Positions 55,001 to 64,000 of a stretch of 64,000 nucleotides of DNA are shown in pieces (the stretch's first letter is position 1; each line of letters begins with the position of its first letter). The notes beneath the pieces are model-generated. The model saw nothing but the letters and a program-made list of their open reading frames with translations. It was not told the origin of the DNA and made no database searches. Source of the stretch: Bursaphelenchus xylophilus (lineage: Eukaryota; Nematoda; Chromadorea; Rhabditida; Aphelenchoididae); assembly GCA_904066235.2 (NCBI GenBank), contig CAJFCV020000004.1, forward strand, positions 2,046,001 to 2,110,000, written 5' to 3'. Position numbers and translations under genes: made by a program.

Positions 55001-58000
55001 TAACTTTAAACAAAAAATTACCCAAAAACACCAATTTTCCACAAAAAAATTAAATTTCCAAAAATTACAGTAACCCAAATGACAAAATCCACTATAAAAA
55101 ATCTTTCTTATGCTTCAAACTTCACCAAAAACTCTTTTTCCTCCACCTATTCCCCACAAATTTCTTCAAATCTCCAAAAATCCTCAATTTCCCCCTAAAT
55201 TTTAAAGAAATCTCAAAAATCCTTACATTAACCGCTTCTTTAGCGCCAACCACACTGCCCTCAGCCAAGTACTCGCTTAGATCCATGTGTCCAAAGTTGC
55301 ATTGCAGATCAAACGTGCCTCCTTTGACCTCATCAAACTCATTTGTCAGTTTGAAGATGGCCGACCGACACAGTAATTTCAGGTGGTCATGAGGGAAGAG
55401 GGAGGTGAACGTTGAGCGTTGCTGGTCCAATGGAGCGCCTGGAATACGATTTTTTATCATCATTGTTGGTTTAGAAGATTTTTCAAAAAAAAATTATTTT
55501 TTTACGAGGAAAGTACTTCTATGGGGTATGGAGTTACAGGTCGAGACATACACCAAAAAAATCGCAAAACTTTTCTGATTCAGAATATGTAAAAGTTAGC
55601 TGCCCAATTTTGGGTTGTAAGGGCGAAAAAACCCTCAGAGCTTTTCTCGCAACGCCATGCAAATGCCCCTTTTTTATATTGGAATTACTATAATATTAAG
55701 GTGTAGTATTAATCAAATTTCATATTTTAAGGCTTGTCAAGATGCCAGGGTTCACTTTAGCTCAAAAGAAAGCTTTTGAATTGGTAACAACTTGGTCAAA
55801 AAGGCATTTGGGTGGTGTTGCGAGAAAAGACCCGAACTGTAGTAAGTTGTGCCTTTTTGAGCAAGTTTTTACCAATTCAAAAGTTTTGTTTTGAGCTAAA
55901 GTAAACCTTGGCATCTTGACAAGCCTTAAAATATCAAATTTGATTAATACTACACCTTAATATTATAGTAGTTCCAATTGTAAAAAAGGGGCATTTGCGT
56001 GGTGCTGCGAGAAAAATTCAAAGGGTTTTTTCGCCCTTACAAACCAAAATTGGGCAGCTAATTTTTACATATTCTGAATCAGAAAAATTTTGCGATTTTT
56101 TTGATATATGTCTCGATCTGTCACTCCATACCCCATTGAAGTACTTTCTTCGCCAAAAAATTTTATATTGTTTTAGCCCTCACCTGTAACAATCAATGGG
56201 CTCGGCTGTAGGGCGGCTTTAAAAAAGTTATCAGCTCGTTCCTTGAGCCCTTTGACTTGATTCACAACCGCCTGCGGGTCCGTTTGGCGGAGTTTTTTGA
56301 TCGATTCTATGGAAAGTGGGTCATCATGGGTGATAATCATGGCCAAGGATGGGACTTTGAAGGTAAAGAGAAACACATTCGGTCGTCTCTCGACGAGAGT
56401 CAAATTTGAGCCATCTGGAAGCAAAAATCATTAAAATTCACTTCAATATTTCACAGTATTCTTCAAAAATTCGTCAAAATGGCCTAGAATTTCAAAAAAT
56501 CTCAAAATTTTGCTTACGTTGGGTTCCCCGGTCGGTTAATGAGTCGCTATCGCCTCCAGAGGACCTGGACGCATATGTTTGACCGCTTCCATGACGTTGA
56601 TGGGAGGGTTCATCCAGCGAGACATTGCTAAATCTGGCCGGGTTCGTGGCGGCGACGCTGTTGCTTCTTTGGGGCGATTTTACTTCATAAAACTGTTGCT
56701 CAAATGCGTGTGAGAGTGCATTGCCTCCATGAATAAATGTCCCGGTTGGTGGGGTGTGATGAGTGTCGCGGATTATTTGATCAACAATGGCGTCGCCTAA
56801 AAAATTTTTAAAAAAATAAGTCAAAATCGAAGAAATTGCCTAAAATAAGGTAAAATTTAACGACAAAAAACCCAAAATTTGTTTTTCGCATCTTCTAATC
56901 ACATTATCTATCCTATAAAAACCAAAAAAAAATCAGGTGGGAATCGAACCTGCGACCTAAAAAATCCGACTCACTACCGACTGCGCCATGCCGACACACC
57001 TCCAAATTTTTTTCAATTTTCGATCCCACATACCCTGCACATCTCAAAAACTCAATTAATACAAAATCCCACAAAAAACAAGCCTTTAAAATCCAAAATA
57101 TTAACTTATCCATACCTTGTAGTTGATCATTTAGTCTCTCAAAATGCTCTGGTCCCATGGGTTTCCCGCCCGTCAAATGTGACGGTCGCTCCTGTGGAGG
57201 TGCCGAGGTAAGCTTGGAAAGCAGCTCTGATATCAAACTGATCTGAGATGGGGTCAGAAACGCAAAAGCGTGGCCCATGAGTTGGAAATCGACGTCCATC
57301 TTCTTGTTGAAGGCTCCATCCGACTTCAAGGCGGTGTTGTTGACCCGAATGCGGACGGTACTTCTGTCACCACCAATGACAAGGAAGGGGATGGGGTTTG
57401 TTGGCAAGCTGAAGGCAAAAATTTGCAAAAATTTTTAGCAAAAACATCAAGCTTTCTGGGAAATCGTATAACTCTTTCAAAAATTGATGTCTACTCCAAG
57501 ATTGAGCCCTAAACTTGAACAAAAACAAAATTTAAAAGCTTACTTGAGCTGATTGGACCCTGATACGGATGATTCTTTGCGCGCACTAGACGACGTGAAC
57601 TGTGAATAACAGGATTGAAAAGCGGAGGCATCCAACGAAGTGGTAGATACTGTCGGATCTTTGGTGTCAAAATTCAAATCCCCACTTGAAGCAACTGATG
57701 AAGGCCGCTGAAAAATACAAACCATAAGACTTCTTCTTTCCATAGCAACCAAAAACTGGGCCGCAATCTTACCATAGCTGTGTAAATATCGGTGAAAAGT
57801 TGGATGCCTTCGAAGTGAAGGAGCTTGTTCAAATCCGTCACTGTATACAGACTCGTGGGTTGTGCAGTGACCGGACCATCCTGTTTCTGCTTCTCACTCG
57901 CTTCAAGGACCTCGTCGACGAATTCCATGCGCTCAATTCGCAATTCGAGGCCGGTGGCGAGGTCGGATTCCGAGTCCAGCCGAATTGTGGTATTCTCAAA

Positions 58001-58595
58001 AATAACCTTCATCCGACTGATCACCTGGTCGATTATTGAAGCCAAGTGGTCCACTCCAAGCTCACTAAAGACAGAATCAAAGCAATGAAGAGGCGTCTTA
58101 CCTTTCCATGTCATCCTGAATGATTTCTGTGGTGGATCTGGACATTGAACTGACGATGGAGCCAAACATTGACGACATGAGCTCCGAATTGAAATTGTCA
58201 ATCCTAAGGGGCGAAAAGGTCAGATCAAGGCCTTTGACGTAGATGGTAGTCGACTCTTCGAGCACATTCTTCCATGGAACTTGGACTTTAATCTCGCGCA
58301 CAAACCCTTCAACTAGTCGAACTAGACCAATATCCTTGAGCAGCTCGTTGATGTACTGAAAATAAGCAATCAATCAGCCGTCTTTGGTCTTCTACTGACT
58401 ATCCACATGCTTTCTAAACATCAAACAAACAAAAAAATAATATCAACTTACATCAGCATTCAACGAAACCTCTTGAACTGACGCCGTGCCCTCCTTGAGT
58501 TTCAATTCCAACTGATCTGCGCTGATCTGGGTGTTGAGGAACTCCCCCATGTACCGGTGAATGAGAAATTGACATAGCGGCTTCACAAATGCCAT
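43085..58595 (-). CDS. ATG2: Autophagy lipid-transfer protein ATG2
   Basis: Twenty-two exons: 58452-58595, 58102-58355, 57773-58064, 57544-57707, 57116-57408, 56518-56795, 56184-56414, 55227-55438, 54628-54980, 53515-54205, 52023-52469, 50965-51279, 49191-49545, 48203-48664, 47343-47706, 46844-47019, 45904-46384, 45128-45353, 44637-44911, 44143-44259, 43873-44030 and 43085-43519. They give about 2240 residues (human 1900-2100). The N-terminus [20 protein letters not shown] is the chorein-type start, followed by [19 protein letters not shown]. Later landmarks are [83 protein letters not shown] and the C-terminal [23 protein letters not shown]2 bridges ER and phagophore and moves phospholipid along a hydrophobic groove. 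Its overall shape is like VPS13, but the motifs are those of ATG2. Exon 20 is an unusual phase 1-1 insert. Confidence 0.94.
44143..44259 (-). other. Phase-symmetric 117-nt exon in ATG2 (possible cassette)
   Basis: It is bordered by ttccag and GTAGGT, is 39 codons long, and is phase 1 at both ends. Skipping it joins SSLVQI to [12 protein letters not shown], which matches the usual ATG2 sequence directly. Its peptide is hydrophobic ([19 protein letters not shown]). Confidence 0.6.
45405..45830. repeat. Tandem hairpin repeat in ATG2 intron 17
   Basis: Four units of about 120 bp, each with TTGACACTTCGTCCAAAAAA followed by CCAATAACGAAATGTCACA. TGACACTTCG and ACGAAATGTCA pair, giving a stem of about 10 bp around an 18-nt loop. 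Confidence 0.8.
46385..46843. repeat. Tandem hairpin repeat in ATG2 intron 16
   Basis: Three units of about 120 bp, with AAAAAGTTACAGTAAGACAA and ACCGTATTAAAGTCTTACTG. The TTACAGTAAGAC and GTCTTACTGTA parts pair. Confidence 0.75.
47707..48202. other. ATG2 intron 14
   Basis: About 495 bp of AT-rich intron. No repeat unit or gene seen. Confidence 0.5.
48665..49190. repeat. ATG2 intron 13 with a short duplication
   Basis: CAATCATTTCCAACCTATCT followed by GAACCG, poly-A, AATTTTAATTTTTTTTATAA and AATCAGTCATCA occurs twice (about 48715-48830 and 48850-48960), a tandem duplication of about 135 bp. Confidence 0.7.
49574..50446 (+). mobile_element. Tc1/mariner deletion derivative keeping the DNA-binding domain
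   Basis: 873 bp bounded by CAGGGTGGGGCATCTTTGTG and its inverse with TA on both sides; the arms are about 230 bp. On the plus strand from about 49802 a frame runs [19 protein letters not shown], then [28 protein letters not shown], a TGA stop, then [20 protein letters not shown] and TIRRTLE. This is the helix-turn-helix domain of a mariner-type transposase (DUF4817-like). The catalytic part is absent, so it cannot move itself. It sits in ATG2 intron 12. Confidence 0.8.
50566..50929. mobile_element. Mariner-type foldback MITE in ATG2 intron 12
   Basis: The ends CGTCCAGAAAGTTCGTACAT and ATGTACGAACTTTCTGGACG are inverses; the arms of about 130 bp also share TGTTTTACAAGGGTTGTTT and CTACAAAACTGTGTATTTAG. 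The short centre is AT-rich. No coding frame. Confidence 0.8.
51300..52022. repeat. Tandem repeat in ATG2 intron 11
   Basis: About five units of about 120-125 bp at 51360-51935. Each has AAAATCAATATTGACACTTC followed by GCAACATCCC, then ATTGTCACCATCTCCAATTC and AAATTTTATCAAAAA. The GACACTTCGCAACA core is shared with the eIF2B delta intron repeat. Confidence 0.8.
52470..53514. repeat. Tandem repeat in ATG2 intron 10
   Basis: About four and a half units of about 150 bp at 52810-53440. Each has CAAATTATTATCTTATCCAT, GACCAAGGTTCATATCTCAA, ATACAACATTTTACA, GTTTTTTGTCGTT and CACCCCAATCAACC. The first 340 bp of the intron are plain AT-rich sequence. Confidence 0.8.
54206..54627. other. ATG2 intron 9
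   Basis: About 420 bp, very AT-rich. No repeat family or gene recognised. Confidence 0.5.
55497..56152. mobile_element. Foldback element in ATG2 intron 7
   Basis: 656 bp. Outer arms of about 150 bp carry GGAAAGTACTTCTATGGGGT, TCTGATTCAGAATATGTAAA and CAATTTTGGGTTGTAAGGGC with their inverses. Inner arms share TTAATATTATAGTA-type and GGCTTGTCAAGATGCCA sequences. The tips (GAAAGTACTT) resemble those of the tRNA-bearing foldback at 5544. No transposase. Confidence 0.8.
56930..57005 (-). ncRNA. tRNA-like sequence in ATG2 intron 5
   Basis: On the minus strand TGGCGCAGTCGGTAGTGAG fits an A box and D arm, and GCAGGTTCGATTCCCACC fits a B box and T arm, at tRNA-like spacing. The anticodon arm is TCGGA-TTTTTTA-GGTC, which does not pair well. 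Poly-T follows and could end pol III transcription. It is a tRNA pseudogene or SINE head rather than a working tRNA. Confidence 0.5.
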
Positions 58596-59130
58596 CCCGT
58601 TTTGAACTGGTTATATGTACAGGAACCCGTTAAAATCGTTGAAGATTGGGCCGAATGGGCCACGAATGTGTGGCAAATCAATGTTAACTGGTATTTTTGG
58701 GAATACCAGGGAAGATGAGACCAGGAACAACAACAATTATCAACAATACTGGCCTGCAACGGGAGCATTTATATTGCACTTGATGGATAATATAAAAACA
58801 CGCAAAAATGGGGAAAAAATAGATAAAGGAAGATCGAAATAGAAAGAAGAATACATAATAGGACTTATGACACCTGCATTTGCGCAAATATTATTCATGC
58901 GACAACTTTAACGGTCAGTAAAAACCTAAATATTACTCTCCTCAAAAACGATCAGAAAAGGCCGATAATAATTGGCAAAATAATCCTTAACTTATGCAGC
59001 AAATGAGCCGCGAGCTGTCTCATTAAAATCTATAAAAAGGCGAGCACGAGAGCGCGTCGGAAACGTCTGCGTCTCCACGAAAAACGCGCTCTCTTCCCGA
59101 ATCGGAGCCGAAGAGGTAGAAACCCGAGAT
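58596..59130 (-). promoter_or_regulatory. Probable ATG2 5' region
   Basis: A GC-richer patch at 59030-59110 in AT-rich surroundings has TATAAAAAGG at about 59031 (plus orientation). GAGAGCGCGT at 59048-59057 is perfectly inverted at 59084-59093 (ACGCGCTCTC), with CTGCGTCTC between. It is the most promoter-like stretch upstream of the ATG2 start at 58595. Confidence 0.4.
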
Positions 59131-61105
59131 TTACGAGATCCCGCGAGTAAACCTGGCCGAACTGGAGTTCAGAGGTTCCTTGTTAATTGCACTGTCTGTC
59201 TAAACTTAAACTTCCCCATTTTAATTCGCTTTACACACCTAAAATTGATAAAAACAAAGTATGTCTCACTACTCACCTAAAACAATAAAAATTCGGAGAA
59301 AATCAGATGATTCACAAAGAGTGTTTAATATTGTTGGACGGACAGCAAACCGACTGATCATTCATCAGGTTCAACGACTCATGGGACCCACCAGACCGAT
59401 CATATGACCCATTTCAGCGCGACAAAGCAAAGAACCCGGCTTGTGGTGTTTTCCGATGTAGGCGAGAGAACGGAAAACACTGTTTTTGTTGCGAGTTTCA
59501 TCGCTCACAAGCATAAACAATCAATTTATCTATCCCAGTTCGCTCCGTAAAAAATTCTCGTGCCAATTTCTTTTGTTTGAGGCGGAATGCCAAACGCGGC
59601 GAAAATTGCGGGAAAAATGGGGATTTGAAATAAAATTTGGAAATAATTGGCGATAGCGTGAGAGAATCTGCTTGAATTTGGTTGAAATATATAGAACAGA
59701 GCATTGGCTTTCTACTAACGCCCATTTTAATTCGGAATTTGAAAAATCGAGCCTTTATTTTACCAAAAACCCCAAACGTCTGTCATGGATAACATTGAGC
59801 ACAAAAAAGAGCATTAGAAATGCTGACGAAAAGACCAAAATGGATGGAAAAGGAGAGAATAAAGTTCATCCATTGTTTTCATCTCAATTTTGCTGGGTTT
59901 TAAGTCAGAGTCGCCCAAAATTCATCATTTTTCATCTGAGGTCTTATGGATGACATCGGAAGTGCAAAAATGAGGTAAAAAGCGAAATAGTTTTGAGAAA
60001 ATGGCTATCGCTCAATACACTAGAGCAGTGGGTATCTATAAATGACAAATTTAAGGACCTAAAGTTGCCAGAACTAGTGAAAATTAGCAAAATTTCATCA
60101 AAGTCTCATGTATAATATTGGAGGTGAAAATTTTCCTATAAACGGTTTAAAACTCCCCTCCATCCGATTATAGGGCCATTTCGGGCTCGTTTGCCTCCTA
60201 TTCCCCGCACTTTTAATATTTTTTCCCTTTAAAATTATCGAATTTCCGCTTATCTTCACCAAATGCCCTTAGGGTACTAACTCCCAAAAACACGAATTCA
60301 GACGCCATCTGCTCGGTGAAACGTCGAAGAACTCCCCCAGAAATCACCATTTTACCCCTCCAGACGCAAAAAAGTCGGGCGGTTTGAAAAACGAGCGTCT
60401 GATTTTTTCGACGCGTCATGTTCTTTTGGGAGAAACATTCGGTTCGAAGAGCACGTGAGCTGCAAAATAATGTGATAGACGGAGAGGTAAGGTGTTTTCT
60501 ATGCGGAAATGGAGAGGAGAAGGTGGTTTTGAGGTCAAACGAGGGAAAAGAAGAGCAATTTGGAACTTGATTATATTGTGCATGACTATAAATTCAGATA
60601 AAAATTGATTTCTAAAGAAAGATCTTACGATTTAGAGACAAATCCAAGTCTAAAATAGCTATTAGGATAGCTGAAATAGTTGATAAATTTTTTTAATTGT
60701 TGGTAGAAAGTATTATATATACCACCAGTAAATCGGAAAACTTTGAACTTTACAGCTCTAATCGGCGTATTAGTGGTAAATAAAAACAAAAAAGGACCTC
60801 CAAAATGGCTGATAAGCACTTCACATAACATGGATTTTGACACATGATAACCAAAATTATAACTCTTCGTAAACTTCTGGCAGATCACCGTAATGGATCG
60901 GAAAAAGTCTTACAAGGGAAGTACTTGTAAGACTAAAAAAATCCGCCTTTGTCCTCTCTCACCATACCATTTTTTAGCCAAAAAATCATTCTAAAAATCC
61001 GCCTCGCTCCATCATATCATTTTTTTCTCAAGGTGCCCTCTTCGCCCATGGGCACATCATACTGACAAGGGAAGTACCCCGAGTGGCGACGCTCAAATTT
61101 TCTTT
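59131..61105. other. Intergenic region upstream of ATG2
   Basis: No gene that I can support. A 68-codon frame at 60213-60419 (minus) starts with a Lys/Arg-rich peptide, but I recognise no family. A CACGTG E-box lies at about 60452. At 60935-61050 there is sequence related to the opposed arrays at 35605-36382, ending AAGGTGCCCTCTTCGCCC. Confidence 0.4.
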
Positions 61106-61699
61106 ACAAGGAAAGTACTTTTATGGGGGCTCCTACTTTTTGACCGGACATATCTCAAAAAATCAGGAAAAATGTGCTGATCAAGGATATATAAATCTTA
61201 GCTGCCCATTTTAGGTTTTTAGGGGTGAAAACTCAATCGGAAGTTGACTTAAAGTCCTATATGAACCCCTTTTCGCTTAATTTTTCACAGGTTTACAATT
61301 TTTATTTTGGCCTAAAATGATGTTTAATGAGTTTCTAAGACGTAATAAATCAGTCTTGGCCCAAAAATTTATTTTTCCGACCTTCAACTTCAAAAAAAGC
61401 TAATTTAGCCCAAAAGGGAAATCGAACCCGTCCGGCGTTCTCCCTCTTGATTCCCAGACTACGGCACTAACCACTCGGCCACACCGCTCTCTTCCGAAGA
61501 AAGAGACCGAATGCGCTTTTTATCGTTTCGAATGCCTGCCTTTTTGTAGGGAAATTAAGCCAGTTTTTGGGCATTTTCACCCCTAAAAACCTAAAATGGG
61601 CAGCTAAGATTTATATATCCTTGATCAGCACATTTTTTCTGATTTTTTGAGATATGTCCCGTCAAAAAGTAGGAGCCCCCATAAAAGTAATTTCCTTGT
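61106..61699. mobile_element. Foldback element carrying a tRNA-like sequence, copy 2
   Basis: 594 bp, nearly identical along its whole length to 5544-6138 in the same orientation. The tRNA-like part is at about 61408-61491 on the minus strand. Close similarity over 55 kb implies recent movement or exchange. Confidence 0.8.
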
Positions 61700-62355
61700 T
61701 AAATTCTGCAAACATGTTGGTCATAGACCAGACATCAATTTCTGAAAGTTTCAGCTCTTACTTCTCAGGTGCCGCCGAGATATTCAACGATCTTTGCGGC
61801 CGAGAGAGTACGCTAAACGCGGAGAGCGGTCTGAGACAAGAACGCTTTTTAGCCATAACTTTGTCAGTTCCTCGCGGAAAAATCATTTTTTTTTTTGAGG
61901 AAGACCCTTTATGGTAGAAATAGGCATGCAACTTTTCGTGGCGAAATTCTGCAAAAAGTCTTACATTTTTGATTACTTTGGATATAAAAATTTGGGTTGT
62001 TTCTGCAAAGCGCGAGCTAGGATTCTCGCATATATTTTAGCAAAAATTATTCTAAATTTGCGCCAAGTTTCATCAAAATTTGAGCGTCGCATTCGGTACT
62101 TCCCTTTTGGTAAAATCAAGGTCAATCAGGCCAAGTGGACATTCCAACTCTGTTTATTTTCCATTCCAAGACAACTACAATACTGTTTTAACTCCTCGAG
62201 AAATAGGAAATGCGTACAACTAGAAGAAGTGGGGTTCAGAGTGGATCAAAAACTTAGAGACAGATCATAGGAGGACGAAACATTTGGAAGCGATATAAGC
62301 CAAACGCCCACAAGTCCGTGGACACGAAAATGGTGGAGATAATTTAAAATAATAC
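61700..62355. repeat. Dispersed repeat and tubulin 3' flank
   Basis: 61700-62110 matches 34130-34570 in inverse orientation (GAGCGGTCTGAGAC, AAATTATTCTAAATTTGCGC, TTTGAGCGTCGCATTC). The remainder up to 62355 shows no gene. Confidence 0.65.
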
Positions 62356-62380
62356 TCGCTTTTTCGGAGCGAAAAAGCGA
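62356..62380. promoter_or_regulatory. Perfect stem-loop downstream of alpha-tubulin
   Basis: TCGCTTTTTCG, loop GAG, CGAAAAAGCGA: an 11-bp perfect stem about 40 nt past the tubulin stop codon, so probably in the 3' UTR. Confidence 0.5.
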
Positions 62381-62419
62381 TATTAGTTTAGCGGGGAGGC
62401 GAGTACAATAGAATGGCGT

Positions 62420-63899
62420 TTAGTACTCGTCCTCGTCGCCGGCGCCGGCGTCGGTGGAGTCGATGGCGACCTCTTCGTAGTCCTTTTCGAGGGCGGCCAA
62501 GTCTTCGCGGGCCTCGGAGAACTCTCCCTCCTCCATGCCCTCGCCCACGTACCAGTGGACGAACGCGCGCTTCGCGTACATCAAGTCGAACTTGTGGTCG
62601 AGGCGGGCCCAGGCTTCGGCGATGGCAGTGGTGTTGGACAGCATGCAGACGGCACGCGGGACCTTGGCCAAATCGCCGTTGGGCACGACGGTGGGGGGCT
62701 GGTAGTTGATGCCCACCTGAAGCATGGATAGCGTAATTAATGATGGAGTTTTGAGTTGAAATTATTGGAGAATGCACTGCTATTCTAGTTATCCCTTAGA
62801 GGCCCCAAATTTCCCGAAATAGTTGGTGTTTCAAAGAAATATTCGAAAAGGATGACTTAATGGCATAGATAATATAAAAAACCGCGATTTTTGTAACTCA
62901 TTTTAAGAAATAGTTTTTCCCAGCCAACTAGCTCGCTATTCCACCAAATTTAGCTTCAAAACCACAAGTTTCCGTAAATTAAGACACAATTTCTATATTC
63001 ACCATGACCAACAATATTACTTTAGACCACCTCCACCCTAAGCCTCCCAAATCCCCAAAAAATCCCTACCTTGAACCCAGTTGGACACCAATCGACAAAC
63101 TGGATGGATCGGTTGGTCTTGATGGTGGCAATGGCCGCGTTCACATCCTTGGGGACCACATCTCCGCGGTACAACAAACAGACGGCCATGTATTTTCCGT
63201 GCCGAGGATCACACTTGACCATCTGGTTGGCGGGCTCGAAACAGGAGTTTGTGATCTCCGCCACGCTCAACGACTCGTGGTAGGCCTTGGCGGAGGAGAT
63301 GACCGGCGAATACGTGGCGAGCGGGAAGTGGATTCGTGGGTATGGGACCAAGTTGGTCTGGAACTCGGTGAGATCCACATTCAAGGCTCCATCGAATCTC
63401 AGAGAGGCGGTGATGGAGCTAACGACCTGCGAGATGAGTCGGTTCAGGTTGGTGTAGCTGGGCCGCTCCACGTCCAGGTTGCGGCGACAAATGTCGTAGA
63501 TGGCCTCGTTGTCGACCATGAAGGCGCAGTCCGAGTGCTCCAGGGTGGTGTGGGTGGTGAGGACCGAGTTGTAGGGCTCCACCACGGCCGTCGACACCTG
63601 CGGCGCGGGGTAGATGGAGAACTCGAGCTTCGATTTCTTCCCGTAGTCCACGGAGAGGCGTTCCATCAAGAGGGAAGTGAAGCCGGAGCCGGTTCCGCCG
63701 CCGAACGAGTGGAAGATCAGGAAGCCCTGAAGGCCGGAGCAGTTGTCCGCGGTACGCCGAACGCGGTCCAGGACGGTGTCGATGATCTCCTTGCCGACAG
63801 TGTAGTGGCCGCGCGCGTAGTTGTTGGCCGCGTCCTCCTTGCCATTGATGAGTTGTTCGGGGTGGAACAATTGCTTGTAGGTGCCGGTACGGATCTCAT
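62420..63899 (-). CDS. Alpha-tubulin (C-terminal five sixths; first exons beyond window)
   Basis: Two exons (63070-63899 and 62420-62716) encode about 374 residues from [20 protein letters not shown] to the C-terminal EDEY. This corresponds to residues about 76-450 of alpha-tubulin. The GTP-contacting GGGTGSG loop ([12 protein letters not shown]), [20 protein letters not shown] and [20 protein letters not shown] are intact. The terminal Tyr is kept, so the detyrosination cycle is possible. Positions such as [14 protein letters not shown] and [10 protein letters not shown] differ from the commonest isotypes, so it may be a divergent isotype. Codons are much more GC-rich than in neighbours, typical of a highly expressed gene. 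The remaining 100 bp at the window end are intron; the start codon and residue-40 region are not visible. Confidence 0.97.
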
Positions 63900-64000
63900 C
63901 TGGAAAAGAGGACGGTAGAATGGTGCTCAAGGCTTGGTTAAACGTTTTTATTTTGCATTTTTTCGCAGGTTACAGTAAGGTTTTAAAATTTCTTTTGGGA

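Noticed and set aside
43085..58595. VPS13 rather than ATG2
   Set aside because: Both are long groove proteins with a chorein-type start, but the motifs ([31 protein letters not shown], size near 2200) are those of ATG2; VPS13 is over 3000 residues with a VAB domain, which is absent.
63004..63918. 304-codon frame on the plus strand over the tubulin gene
   Set aside because: Antisense shadow of the GC-rich alpha-tubulin exon.

Overview
The window is nuclear DNA from an animal, most probably a nematode. Genes are split into many short exons. Several introns are only 34-47 nt. Ribosomal protein eS25 and RIC-3 look like their nematode orthologues. Several start codons sit 2-11 nt behind a strong splice acceptor, as expected for spliced-leader (SL) trans-splicing. 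There are no bacterial operons, CRISPR arrays or phage genes. Exon borders below were read by hand from splice signals, reading phase and homology, so a border may be off by a base or two.

Layout. 1-2348 (-): the 5' part of a RIC-3 acetylcholine-receptor chaperone gene, running off the left edge. 2349-6796: intergenic DNA dominated by foldback transposons. 6797-14239 (-): eIF2B delta, the nucleolar WD-repeat protein WDR46 and ribosomal protein eS25, all on one strand about 0.5 kb apart and possibly one operon. 14752-15510 (+): an unrecognised 190-residue gene, divergent from the ribosomal gene. 15763-26135 (-) and 27191-36794 (+): a head-to-head pair of paralogous DEG/ENaC ion-channel genes, called deg-A and deg-B here, with nearly identical exon lengths. 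36970-42645: a satellite of about 36 units of about 159 bp. 43085-58595 (-): a 22-exon ATG2 lipid-transfer/autophagy gene. 58596-62419: promoter and transposon-rich DNA. 62420 to the right edge (-): an alpha-tubulin gene lacking its first exons.

The most unusual material is the channel pair and the repeats around it. deg-B has a single 602-codon Ser/Thr-rich, mucin-like exon spliced into its extracellular domain; deg-A has only about 60 residues there. Three separate deg-A introns are filled with arrays of a 15-bp odd palindrome (TTTGCACAGTGCAAA, centre base variable), by rough hand estimate more than 100 copies. At least twelve copies or fragments of one Tc1-like foldback MITE are spread over the window, eleven of them inside introns. 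One decayed Tc1/mariner copy ends exactly at a deg-A splice acceptor. A tRNA-like sequence with pol III A and B boxes lies inside a foldback element present twice. Hairpin-forming tandem repeats built on a TGACACTTCG core recur in introns of unrelated genes.

The genes do not form one pathway. Translation and ribosome biogenesis (eIF2B delta, WDR46, eS25) cluster together; membrane excitability (RIC-3, two DEG/ENaC channels), autophagy (ATG2) and cytoskeleton (alpha-tubulin) make up the rest.
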